Shown piece by piece: positions 10,474-21,232 of a stretch of 64,000 bases of DNA. The DNA is from Eutypa lata (Eukaryota; Ascomycota; Sordariomycetes; Xylariales; Diatrypaceae): the NCBI GenBank assembly GCA_022661535.1, contig JAKULF010000010.1, positions 620,001-684,000 of the forward strand. Direction: 5' to 3'. The notes under the pieces were generated by a model. The model worked only from the letters and a program-made list of their open reading frames with translations. It ran no database searches and had not been told where the DNA came from. The position numbers and the translations under genes were made by a program. Each line of letters opens with the position of its first letter. Position 1 is the stretch's first letter.

Positions 10474-12090
10474 TCAAGGCAACGTCCTATAATCCGCCAA
10501 ATACCCCTGAAGCTTCCACAAACTAGCCTGGAGGTCCGTCGTGCGGCGGCCCGCGAGCATGAAGATCGCACCATGTTCCTTATCGTCGTCGAAAATCCCC
10601 CCAGCAGCCTCCCTAATATGGCTCACCAGCGCATCACCAAGCAGCGCCGGCATGTTGTGCACGGGCACAGTAGTGGGATTCAACTCGCCCTGGAGATTCC
10701 GGGTCTGCGTATCGAGGGTAGCGAAGGCGCCCGGTCCTCTTCCTGATCCTGCCTCCTCCCTCTCCCCACCACCATCACCACCAACACCAACACCAACCCC
10801 CGGCTCCCCAAACCACAGCACAGCCCCCTTATGTTTAAACTCGACATCCGCCCACCCGAAACACCGCACAACGTAGTACCGCCCCTGATCGCGGCTCAGG
10901 CCCGCGAGGTAGAGCAGGTGATCGGCGGCTTGGTTCCGCATCAGCCCCAGCACGTACGCGTCCATGTCCTCGCGCCACACGGTCTTCCCCGATAGGGCCC
11001 TGTACCGCGAGCTGGAGCCGCCGAAGAGCGATCTCTCGCTCTTCTGGAAGCCGGAGCGGGGCGTCGTGAAGGCCGCTAGGAGGTCCCGGCGCGCCAGGAT
11101 GTGCGCTTTGGGACCGTAGGGCTTGCCGCCGCTGCCGTCCGGTTTGGTGGCGGCGTCGGCGGTATCATGGTCCGTCTCTGTGCTGGTGATGGGTAGTGGC
11201 GGTCGTTGCCATGCTATTTGGCTAGCTTCGTTTTTAGTTGGTGTTGCTGTACCTTCTTCTCCCGCTTCCGCTTCCGCTTCTGCCGCTTCCGTTACGTCTT
11301 CTTGGTCGAGTTGTTCGCTCTCAACCGCCTCCCTCTCCGCTTCCGCAGCCGCCTCTCGCATAGCCTCAGAGATATCTCCCCCCTTACCGTCTCCCTCCTC
11401 CTCCTCACCCACCAACGACCGCGATCGCCCATAGTGCTGCTGCTTCTGCAACAAGCCATGCGGCACCCACCATGGCTGGCCCGTCTCCGGATGCTGGACA
11501 AGGTTGAAGTCCTGCAGGAAGAAATTGGGCAGCCGCGTTTTCGTAGCGGTGCACTGGCGGACTGGGGTGGCCAGCGCTTTCGCTATATATATCGGGTATA
11601 TTATAAGTACTTAATGCTTACTTCAATCATCATAAAAGCGCATTTGGAAAGGATAGATGGATTTTAAAATAAAATAAAAATACCTACCGAATGGGTTGGC
11701 CCGGAACTGCCTCTCCACCGAGTTCTGGGCTTTCTTGGGCCTCGCCTTCAGCGTCCGGTGCCGCTTGCGCGCGTCCCAAAACGAGGGGTCCATCACGGGC
11801 GAGAGCGGGAGGTCCCCCGCCGCCGTCTCGATCGTCCTGTTCGCCGAGTCGATGCGGAACGGTTTTCCGTTGTTACTCGGTTCCTCATCCGTAGGTGGTG
11901 CGGTAGGAGAAACTCGCGGTCTTCTTCCCGGCGCGTTTTGGGCGTCATCTTCAGGAGGTGGTTGGCCGCCGCTCGAGTAGGGGCGGGATTGTATGCGCCG
12001 GGTTGCGAGGATGTATGGTGATGATGATGATGATGTATATAGTGGGCGCAGGCTGGCACTGCTCTGTAGCAGTGCTTTACATGGTCTCAT
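10474..12090 (-). CDS. Conserved mitochondrial protein of unknown function
   Basis: Two exons, 12090-11688 and 11582-10474, with a 105-bp GT-AG intron, give 503 residues. The junction reads NPF|AKALATPVRQC in phase. The start at 12090 (MRPCKALLQSSASLRPL) gives a basic, Ser-rich presequence ending near RPYSSGG, typical of mitochondrial import. An upstream in-frame ATG at 12123 gives a worse presequence. The middle has an acidic Glu/Ala-rich, probably disordered stretch. Conserved-looking parts are TRLPNFFLQDFNLV, PKAHILARRDLLAAF, and a C-terminal region with YYVVRCFGWADVEFKHKGAVLWFGEPG interrupted by a Gly-rich insert. I do not recognise a characterised family. The gene is divergent from clpP across 320 bp, so the two mitochondrial genes could share a promoter. 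Confidence 0.75.
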
Positions 12091-12410
12091 AACAACATTT
12101 GCCTCGCATCCACATACGATCATTTATTCACGTTATGTCGTAAATAGCTACTTAATTCCCTGTCAAATATGAGAGATTGAATTGATAAGATTGATAAGGA
12201 AAAGTTGAAATAAAGCCCCTGCTACGGCTCCTATGATAGCTCAGCTAAGCTCCTCTCCCTCCACTTAAATACCGGAAGCTCCACCCAACGACCGACGTCA
12301 CAGCCAGCTTTTCAACCCGGCGCGTCTCAATTCGCATGTGAATTGCTGGAATTAGAGCATTACATTCCAAACAGCATCTTTATTATTATATATATACCAT
12401 AACTAGTGCA
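12091..12410. promoter_or_regulatory. Shared divergent promoter region (mitochondrial protein / ClpP)
   Basis: 320 bp lie between the two start codons. They contain a CRE-like CGACGTCA near 12293-12300. No TATA element was assigned. Confidence 0.45.
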
Positions 12411-13484
12411 ATGAATTGTCAGAGGCCGCTACGGCAGCTACTCCGACGGATACCTACGAGACAGACGCGATGCTTTTCCCAATTCCCCGGTAGTCCCAAC
12501 AATGAGCCACCTCGAGGCAGCATTCCCATGCCGTACATCACAGAAGTCACCGTATGTCCCCTCGCACGAATTGGATGAATTGAGAGAAAGAGGGGTATTG
12601 GTTGACTAACTGATCGTTAGTCTGGCGGTTGGAGGACATGTTCGTAGCAGCTGCTTATTTCAATGGGGGGTATGGGGGGTGTTTCTTTTCTGGGCGCGTC
12701 GTACTGATTTTGACTTGACGTTTATAGACGACATCTTCTCCAAGTTATTGCAAGTACGTCGTCTCCCCTACGCTCTCACTCTTCTCAACCACGGAACACT
12801 ACAATGAGAAAAATAAATTCTTACATTGTAATCGAAAATTCCCAATTACTAACCCCCACCCCTCCCCCCAACAAACAGGAGCGCATAATCTGTCTCAACG
12901 GCCCCATCGACGACACGGTATCGGCCTCGGTCGTGGCCCAGCTCCTCTGGCTCGAATCCGACAACCCGGACAAGCCGATAACGATGTACATCCACTCGCC
13001 GGGGGGATCCGTGACGGCCGGCCTATCGATCTACGACACGATGACGTACATCCGGCCCGCGGTATCGACCGTGTGCCTGGGCCAGGCGGCGTCGATGGGA
13101 TCACTCCTGCTCGCGGGCGGGGCGGCGGGGAAGCGGTACGCGCTCCCGCACAGCAGCGTCATGATCCACCAGCCGCTGGGCGGGACGCAGGGGCCCGCGA
13201 GCGACATCCTGATCTATGCGAACCAGATCCAGCGGACGAGGGAGCAGGTCAACGAGATCTACAGGACGCATCTGAACCGGGCGACGAGTGGGAAAGAAGG
13301 GAGCCAGGGGGAGAGGTACGATCTGAAGGCCATAGAGGACCTCATGGAGAGGGATCGCTATTTGACGGCGCTAGAGGCGAAGGAGATGGGCATTGTGGAT
13401 GAGATCTTGTCGAGGAGGGATGTGGATAAGAAGGGTGGTGATGGTGATGGTCGCAGTGGTGGGGAGGGTGGGAATAAACAATGA
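12411..13484 (+). CDS. clpP: Mitochondrial ClpP protease subunit
   Basis: Serine peptidase of the ATP-dependent Clp protease in the mitochondrial matrix (family S14). Four exons (12411-12551, 12621-12639, 12728-12753, 12879-13484) give 263 residues. The joints read ITEVT|SGGWRT, WRT(Y)DIFSKLLQ and [12 protein letters not shown], as in ClpP. Exons 2 and 3 are only 19 and 26 nt. Residues 1-about 30 are a basic presequence ([17 protein letters not shown]). The catalytic triad is visible: Ser134 in GQAASMG, His159 in SVMIHQP and Asp221 in MERDRYL. The Ser-His spacing matches the family. The His-Asp spacing is about 12 residues longer because of an insert around [12 protein letters not shown]. The Gly/Asp-rich tail is low complexity. 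Filamentous ascomycetes usually carry ClpP, whereas budding yeast lacks it. Confidence 0.95.
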
Positions 13485-14431
13485 ATAAAAAGGAGGGGTG
13501 TGCGGATGGGAGGTAAAGTAAGGCAGGGTTTGGAAAAGAGAGGTGATAAAAGCATCATCAAGACTCGAGATAGAGCAGACGCTACGTACGTACGTAGCTC
13601 GTGAAGTCAGAATACCTTAAAATACCTCCGTTGGGGGGTTTGGGTATGCCTACCTCTCTATTGTCTGGCCTGCTAGTGCCACTTAAGAATTCAATGAAGT
13701 GATTCTTAAGTCTAAATAATTGAGAAAGCATGCTATATGCAGGTGTCACTAGGTCTACCAAAAGTCTTTGATATGGTCATCAAAGCAAACCCCTGCCTTG
13801 GTCGACCACATCGACTATATATTTACAGGCATCAATGATAGGAAGCAACAGTCCTACTCGTAATTTACCCGAAAGGCTGCCTACACGTATTTATTAACGA
13901 TGGTTTTATGGCCACTGAGGAGTAGCAGTAAGATCAAAAAGGTATGATGATCCGCGACTCTGCCACCCAACCTCTAAGAAAATAAACGAACCTGGAGGAA
14001 AAGGCAGCCTAGAAGTTAACTACACAATTTAGGCTTGCCATGGATGCATACAATTACAGTGTAATCACTACTATATCAGTCACAGAAAGAGATATTCAAA
14101 GCTTAGTTTAGAACTTCCGTGAATCTATTGAACTCGTCTGACCTGTCCATCATAAAGGCATTAAAGCTAGAGTTACATGAGGTGTGGAACCCTCCCCGCA
14201 GCATCACATCAAAGAAATGGCGAATTCAGAAATTCATGCCAAATTCTTTTCTGAATTGAAGTCTCGGAATTGGGTCGAAGGGTATGTGTGGTATTAAAGG
14301 AAAGAGAAAAAAAAGATTAAAATGCAACGCCAGACATGATGTGCCGGTTGACAGAATCCCGAAAACCATCCAACTCCGATGAACTTTTTTCGTATCCCAT
14401 ATCCCATCGCATAAAGTCGCCGCTTATGCAT
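13485..14431. other. Convergent intergenic region between clpP and hsp90
   Basis: No supportable gene. It holds the 3' flanks of two convergent genes. A long frame opposite hsp90 starting at 14336 is a shadow of hsp90. Confidence 0.6.
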
Positions 14432-16607
14432 TTAGTCAACCTCCTCCATAGCACTGTCACCGGTCTCGGCGGCAGCAGCCTCGGAAGTGGCCGGAGCCTC
14501 CTCAGCGGCAGGCTCATCATCCAGGTTCAGACCCAGAGACACCAACTTGTGGATACGCTCGGCGAAGCCTGCAGGCTCCTCGATGGTGAAGCCAGAGACG
14601 AGGAGGGAGGTCTCGAACAGAAGTTGAACGATAGACTTGACAGTCTTGTCGTTCTCGCCATCAGCTTCAACCTTGTTCTTAAGCTCCTTGATGATGGCAG
14701 ACTTGGGGGAGATCTCAAAGGTCTTCTTCGAGCTCATGTAGCTGCTCATGGAAGTATCACGCAGGGCCTGGGCCTTCATGATGCGCTCCATGTTGGCAGA
14801 CCAACCGAACTGACCAGTTCGGATGGCACAAGGAGAGCCGACCAGCTTGTAGGAGACAACGACCTTCTCGACTTTGTCGCCGAGGACGTTCTTGAGAGCC
14901 TTAGCCAAGCCCTCAAACTCCTTCTCCTCTTCTTCACGGGCCTTCTTCTCCTCGTCAGTCTCCTCGAGGTCGAAGTCCTTGGTGATGTCGACCAGCTTCT
15001 TGCCCTCGAACTCCTTCAGCTGAGTCATGGCGTACTCATCAATGGGGTCAACGAGGAACAGAACCTCGAAGTTCTTCTCCTTGAGGGCATCCAAGAAGGG
15101 AGACTTCTGAACGGCCTTGAGAGACTCGCCGGTGATGTAGTACAAGTTCTTCTGGTGTTCAGGCATGCGAGTGACGTAGTCAGAAAGCGAGGTCTGCTCA
15201 TCGCCAGACTTGGTCGAGTTGAACCGCAGAAGCTTGGCAAGAGCAGGGCGGTTCTGGGAATCCTCGTGGATACCGAGCTTGATGTTCTTGGAGAAGGCGC
15301 TGTAGAACTTGTCGAACTGCTCCTTGTCCTCGGAGATCTCGCCAAAGAGTTCGAGGGCCTTCTTGACGATGTTCTTCTTGATGACCTTCATGATCTTGTT
15401 CTGCTGAAGAGTCTCACGAGACAAGTTCAGAGGAAGATCCTCAGAGTCGACAACACCCTTAACAAAGCTGAGCCACTCGGGAATGAGGTCAGTAGCATCG
15501 TCAGTGATGAAGACCCGACGAACGTAAAGCTTGATGTTGTTCTTGGTCTTTTTGGTCTCGAAGAGATCGAATGGGGCACGCTTGGGGACGAAGAGGATAG
15601 CACGGAACTCGAGCTGACCCTCAACGGAGAAGTGCTTGACACCGAGATGGTCTTCCCAGTCGTTGGAGAGAGACTTGTAGAAAGCAGCGTACTCCTCCTG
15701 GGTGATATCCTGGGGGTTTCTCGTCCAAATGGGCTTCTGCTTGTTGAGCTCTTCCTCCTCGATGCTAGTCTCAGTGATCTTCTTAGTCTTCTTCTTCTTC
15801 TCCTTCTCTTCGTCATCATCGACTTCCTCAACCTTAGGCTTCTTGTCATCATCCTCCTCCTCAGCAGCCTCCTCAGCCTCCTCATCAGGGACCTCCTTCT
15901 CGGTCTCCTTCTTGACGTGGAGGTAGATAGGGTATGAGATGAACTCAGAGTGCTTCTTAATGACCTCCTTGATCTTGCTCTCGTTGAGGTAATCAGACTG
16001 CTCATCCTTCAGGTGGAGGATCAGCTTAGTACCACGGCCAAGAGGCTCGCCCTCAGTGTCGGGGAGGACACTGAAGGTGCCACCGGCGGACGACTCCCAG
16101 ATGTACTGCTCATCGTCGTTGTTCTTGGAGACAACTGTCACCCGGTCGGCGACAAGGTAGGCAGAATAGAAACCGACACCGAATTGACCAATCATGGAAA
16201 CATCAGCACCTGCAGACAGGGCCTCCATGAACTGCTTTGTGCCTGATCGGGCAATAGTACCCAGGTTGTTGATCAAGTCCTATTTGGCACATGTTAGTCA
16301 TTGGGAAGAGAAAGCAAAGTCAAGGTAATGATGGACCACAACTTACAGCCTTGGTCATACCAATACCGGTATCCCGGATGGTCAGAGTCTTGTTCTCCTT
16401 GTTGGGGATGATGTCGACACGGAGATCCTTGCCGGACTCCAGCTTGCTGGGGTCGGACAGAGCCTCATATCTAATCTTGTCTAGCGCATCGGAAGCGTTG
16501 GAGACCAATTCTCTCAGGAAGATCTCCTTGTTGGAGTAGACGGTGTTGATAATAAGAGATAGCAGCTGAGAAATCTCAGCCTGGAACTCGAAAGTCTCTC
16601 CAGACAT
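14432..16607 (-). CDS. hsp90: Hsp90 molecular chaperone
   Basis: Cytosolic Hsp90, an ATP-driven chaperone for kinases, receptors and other client proteins. Two exons, 16607-16347 and 16279-14432, with a 67-bp intron, give 702 residues, the normal length. The junction is [21 protein letters not shown], inside the ATPase domain. N-terminal ATP-binding motifs are [22 protein letters not shown] and [16 protein letters not shown] charged linker rich in Glu, Asp and Lys lies around residues 215-265. The middle domain has [13 protein letters not shown]. The protein ends in MEEVD, which binds TPR co-chaperones and marks the cytosolic form. A likely 5'-UTR intron lies at 16624-16970. The gene is intact and probably heat-induced. 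Confidence 0.98.
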
Positions 16608-16623
16608 CTTGACGGTTGGGTAT

Positions 16624-16970
16624 CTGAAATGGTAGAAGGGTCTGAAGAATAGGACTTGTAGTTAGTAAGGTTGCTTAGATCGGAAAATGGTGTCAAGAGC
16701 GGTCAGGATGAGGCAAGATTTAGGATGTGAATTATTCAAGGTGGGGAAATTGGTCTGTGAATCGGCTACAAGGTGAGAGAAAGCGTAGGTAAGGAAGGTG
16801 CGGTGACGAATAGACAAGAAGATGATAACAATTACTGAGTTTGCTTTACAGTTACAGGGTAGGATTATGTCTAATAAGCTTGAGGAAGCTTCCCAAACAA
16901 CAGAAATGCACACAAGGCTGATAATAGAGGGGAAATATCTGGAGGGGAAGGTTTTGTGGCTGTTACTTAC
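16624..16970 (-). other. Probable 5'-UTR intron of hsp90
   Basis: On the minus strand a consensus donor GTAAGT at 16970-16965 is followed by an acceptor CTACCATTTCAG ending at 16624, 16 bases before the hsp90 start codon. The 347-bp span has no coding frame. An HSE-like dyad GAAGCTTC lies within it at 16885-16892. Confidence 0.55.
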
Positions 16971-18036
16971 CAAAGGGTATCAATAGATCTTCGCAACTAG
17001 GTTGTACTAGAAGATGTTCCACGAAGAGGGAAGAGTAATAGCTCTTCAAGAAAAGGAAGTGAAGGTGTGAATTGAAGATTTGGATTGTGGAAAGAAATTG
17101 AAAACTGGTGAAAGTTTCGGGGAGGAGGGAAGAATTTGAAGTTTGAGAGCAGGAAGCTAATCGGACCCCTGTGTGTCCAACAGATGCTGCCTCAAAGATT
17201 CTATCGAATTCTACGGGTAACTTCTCTCTATGACTTTCCAAAGTATGCTGAGGCTGCAGCGCCGAGTGGGGCTATAAGTACTTCTACTTTCCATGTGATT
17301 CGCTAAGAAGAACCTTTAAGGTCCCTGTTAAGTCCTGCACTTCGCCGCCCGGCAACCTCATACATACAGTACATACCCCTCCATCCTTATCGATAAACCT
17401 GATTGGATGTAGATCTTCAACTCCACATCTCAGGCAGAATGAACCAGACGTTCTCAGACTCTGTTGTCCAGCCTTTTCTCCAACCTTCTGGAATGACAAC
17501 AAGGCAAGGCAAGGCAACCAGAATAAAAGGCACTGCCTCAGTCAAGGCTTTATTCACTTGATTCACTTCAATCGCTCCCTATTTTGAGTTCCTTATTGGA
17601 CGCATTATTATGTATATTTCATTTGAGTAGTCACAGTTATTTCCAGTTCTACAACCATAGCACAATTAACTAAAGGTACCTGCATTCTTGTGATAAGACA
17701 CTTTAACCCCGCCACAAGCACAACCAATGAGAAGACGAGATATGAATCCATTTTCATCTAGTGCATTCTGTACCTATGTAGTATGTACTTTAGTGTGTAG
17801 CAAGGCTGAATGCAGGTGCCTCAGATGCAAACAGCCAGAGCAGCATCTCCCCCACGCAAACAAACTCCAGGCCTTCTGCCAGGATTCCACAGTTGCCGAA
17901 ATAGAATCAGAGAGAACCTAATTTGCGCCTTACAGCCCTAGAGAATCCGATGTGTGCTGAAAGCATCAAGCCTAACTTCAATTGACCTGCATCTCCATTC
18001 CATCATGTTCTACTGCTCCTCTCCCCCACTCCATGT
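16971..18036. other. hsp90 upstream region and intergenic space
   Basis: It holds the hsp90 promoter and first UTR exon. Two short frames (17284-17517 minus, 17727-17921 plus) have no recognisable domain and are not called. No repeat was seen. Confidence 0.5.
17045..17052. promoter_or_regulatory. Heat-shock-element-like dyad
   Basis: TTCAAGAA fits the inverted nTTCnnGAAn half of a heat shock element. It lies upstream of the putative hsp90 UTR intron and is followed by further GAA units (AAAAGGAAGTGAAGG). A strict three-unit HSE is not present, so this is tentative. Confidence 0.35.
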
Positions 18037-18723
18037 TCATAGACCATACTCCTCACTACCGAGTGCTTCTCGAATAGAGTAATTCTCGCCACGTATGCTG
18101 CCAGCGTTGGGCGGAGTTGGGGATGGAATATGTTGGTAGGTCCCTCTATACCAGACGATATAGTCGATGATATGTCGAAGGTGCTCAAGGGTGACGTCCT
18201 TGGTAGGATAGTAAGTGGAACGGCAAGCCTCCCTCTCATATTTCAGATACACAAGAATAGGTCCTCTGAGGAGAAGGTCGGGATCGTCAGTGTAGTGCTT
18301 GATCGCATGGAGCACGCTTTTGTTGACGGGCAAACGGTGAAAGTCTTCCCAGCAGCACATACGCATAACTGGCAAGGGCAAGCCAGTTCGGGGATTGCGA
18401 ATCACCCACGCCTTCTCCATACAGTGGCTGTCTTTCTCGAGGTCGGGCCATACGGCAGCCGCCGGCCCCTCAATTACCGGAGTAGTGTACCTTCCATGCG
18501 TAATCCAGACGAGCTGAGGTCCAGTACCAGCTGGGTCGAAGAAGATGGCCCGGTAGTGGGATGGTGACGGTCGAAGTGGTTGTTCTGTGAAAGCCTTGCA
18601 CAGAAGTTTGTGCGACTTCCAATCTGCTTTCTGGCATGATTTGCTGCAGTATTTGACAGCCTTGCAGCTACTGCATGCTTGGACGTCTGCTTTGTTACAG
18701 ATGATGCAGCGACTGGCTTCCAT
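18037..18723 (-). CDS. MYND-type zinc finger protein
   Basis: 228 residues from the Met at 18723; the frame is open to another Met at 18945, which would give 302. The nearer start is preferred because the MYND finger then begins at residue 6, as is common, and the upstream part is low in conserved-looking sequence. Zinc ligands are C6, C9, C17, C20, C26, C30, H38 and C42, in the C-x2-C ... H-x3-C order of MYND (zf-MYND). MYND fingers bind proline-rich peptides and are often in regulatory proteins. The rest (FFDPAGTGPQLVWI, PVNKSVLHAIKHYTDDPDLL) looks like the fungus-specific tail of lone-MYND proteins. The partner and process are unknown. It is single-exon and separated from its neighbours by more than 1 kb. 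Confidence 0.8.
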   Translation of the reverse strand: MEASRCIICNKADVQACSSCKAVKYCSKSCQKADWKSHKLLCKAFTEQPLRPSPSHYRAIFFDPAGTGPQLVWITHGRYTTPVIEGPAAAVWPDLEKDSHCMEKAWVIRNPRTGLPLPVMRMCCWEDFHRLPVNKSVLHAIKHYTDDPDLLLRGPILVYLKYEREACRSTYYPTKDVTLEHLRHIIDYIVWYRGTYQHIPSPTPPNAGSIRGENYSIREALGSEEYGL

Positions 18724-18945
18724 GTTGGAGGTAGAGGGAAAGAGTCCTTTGGGTCTCTGTAGAGGTAAGGTACCTAATGAAGAGAAAGCCAGATACTCTC
18801 GTATTCCCCGAGGATAAATATGTAAGGAAGCCTCTGGATTCGCCGGTGGGGTGGATGGAGGGTATCGGTTTTCCTTTGACTGTGTGATGTACTTGGGTTT
18901 GTCTAAATAGGCGGTCAGGTTGATATTTGTAGTTAAGTCGTGCAT

Positions 18946-21232
18946 GGTTGAAATAGGTTGGTTGATTGTGACTTTTAATGGTAAACAATGACATTCAGAA
19001 TTAGGCGTACCTTCCTAATTGTGACCCTTTCAAAGGACAAGGCGCGGCAATATGCTAGTTAGCAGCCAGGTGTAGGTATCTTGGTGGCTAGAGCTGGAAG
19101 TGATTGCAAGGTTTCTCTTATTTTTCCTGGTAACGAAAATGGTGTGGAAGCCGGATTGACCATTGTTGAGTTATCTATCTCTCTGCCATGCTAGACAAGT
19201 AGGCGGGAAAATAAGCAGATGTACGAATCGCCCTAAGCTGATTTTACGTAGTGGTAGTCGGGGGTCTCTTGAAGGCAACAACTCTTAGTAGGGATTCCAC
19301 CTAAGTGGTGCTCTTTTCAAAAGAAGTTACCGTAAGTGATAACAGAAACCTAGCTATTAATGTCAGCATCCCGAAGAATTGTCGTCTCATAGGTTACTCC
19401 TAGGGTAGTTTCAAGGTCTGACAGACCGATAGATAATAATATGGTAAGAGGTCTAACTAGTATGGTTTTGGGATAGGAAGTTAAACATCATTAAATCAAC
19501 TCCAAATGCCTTTTAAGGTGCACTATTATTTATTCAGTTATATTCATATTATCTGGAAGTGCTGTAACTACCTGACTTAGTTTTCCCGTCTTAAGCACAG
19601 CAAAGCATGAAATAACTTCAAATTCGTGCCTTCTCGCAAACAAGATATTCGGCATTGCACTGATCATACCAAAGACATATACCTCTATGTTCACTTTCTA
19701 CTCACGGAGATGTATATACATATGTGTGTGTGTGTGTGTGAGTGAGTTGTAATTGATTTGCCGTGTTTTTCGGATATGAATCCCGAATTCCCATTCAGCG
19801 TCAAGCCACCCCCGTGATGTAAATAGTTCTTATTATGGCCGTAAGTCAAAAATACGATTATTGGAGCAACAAGTGCAGAAGAGCAAAGGAGTTTACATTT
19901 ATCGGCACATATAAGTTGTGTAATTAGGCACAGCCTAACACACATCCATATTATATAGTCAAACACCTGGCCAAGGAAGACGGGGGTGTTACATGTAACG
20001 GGTTGAAAATAATTTTATGTCAAAATGAACTGTCCGGACAAGTGTGCTCTAATTTTATCACCACCACTAAGCTTGTATACAAATAGCATATATACTGAGG
20101 ATAGGACGGACCGAGGGGCTATAAGTTTGTTAATATCTGTTGAAGGCTCCCGATTCTTCGCTTGTACTGTAGTTAAATTGGGACATAGTAGCCACGTGGT
20201 TTGTCTACTGTCATTCTGATCAACTAAGCATATTTCCATCCAGTGGTTACGTAAAGGTTAATGGGAACAGGATCCTGTAGGATGGAAATATGGAATTGTA
20301 GCTAGAGCTCGACTTTGTGTATAGCCATAGTTATTGAAATGGATGGTGTTTGGTATTGGACGATGATAGTAAAATACAAGTATCGGCCAGTAACGATAAA
20401 GTACTTATTTATGTCCAAGATTCTTCTACATCTTCTAATTCACCGGACTAATAGTTGAATTTCAACTATTACCATCATACGGTAAGAGTACGTGTGCCCA
20501 AAATAGAGATGAGCATAGTCATATGTAAAGAAGAGCTACGGAATTTAGGCCTGGACCCTCTATACATTGTGAGGATATCCAAAACGACCATACCGCAGCA
20601 TTGTGTGGATAAGTTGATGTTGCTGTTCACTAGTATTGCAGAGATAATTACCTTTTGAACACAACCAATTTACCCCTGATGCTTTCTATTAGCCTCGCAA
20701 TACTGCGTAGTAAACACAGGTAGAACACAAGGTTATCTATCATCTTGTTCAATATCAACTAAGCGGAGTTGTAGAGGATTGTATAGAGCTGAGCCAATGT
20801 ATTTCTATCCTTTGCACTTCTAAACTTCTATGTACCATCCACCCCAAGTGCCCCGTCTATGGTGGAGGTAGATATATACCTATATACACAATCCCACAAT
20901 ATACACATACATAAGAAGATATCCTTGATGATACACGTACAATATTCGTAATTCTTACACCCGTGAAGGCCCCTAAGGTCTCATCGACACTTCACTCTGG
21001 AAGGCCCGATCTGGTGCTCCTGACACAGGAGCAACTGCCCACCATTCCCATTCAAGGGGCCCGGCCCGCTGCCTTGGTAACGGGCGCCGTGACACCCGCT
21101 AGATATTCAGCTGCCTTTCTCCTTGTCCTGGAGGAAGCCGAATAATTTTGATATCGTCATTGACGACATCTATATGGCCCTCCTCGGACACAGGTCTTAA
21201 GATTAGTGACCTTGCTGGGCTGAAAATATCCA
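18946..21232. other. 2.3-kb region without a recognisable gene
   Basis: Only short frames below 95 codons occur, with no known motif. A (GT)n tract lies at 19722-19742. Composition is normal and there is no RIP signature. An unannotated non-coding RNA or small gene cannot be excluded. Confidence 0.45.

Noticed and set aside
14336..15937. 533-codon plus-strand frame opposite hsp90
   Set aside because: It is the antisense shadow of the Hsp90 coding sequence, and its Leu-rich composition mirrors the Glu/Lys-rich sense strand.
17284..17517. 77-codon minus frame with two CxxC pairs upstream of hsp90
   Set aside because: No conserved family, no splice support, and it lies in the hsp90 upstream region. 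The CxxC spacing may be chance.
18724..18945. N-terminal extension of the MYND protein
   Set aside because: The frame is open but the extension has no conserved-looking sequence, and a better start sits just before the zinc finger.
19722..19742. (GT)n tract as a Z-DNA or regulatory element
   Set aside because: Short dinucleotide repeats are common and nothing nearby supports a function.
20963..21145. Possible extra 3' exon of the flavin reductase gene
   Set aside because: Composition looks coding, but I found no convincing splice pair joining it to the frame ending at 21233.
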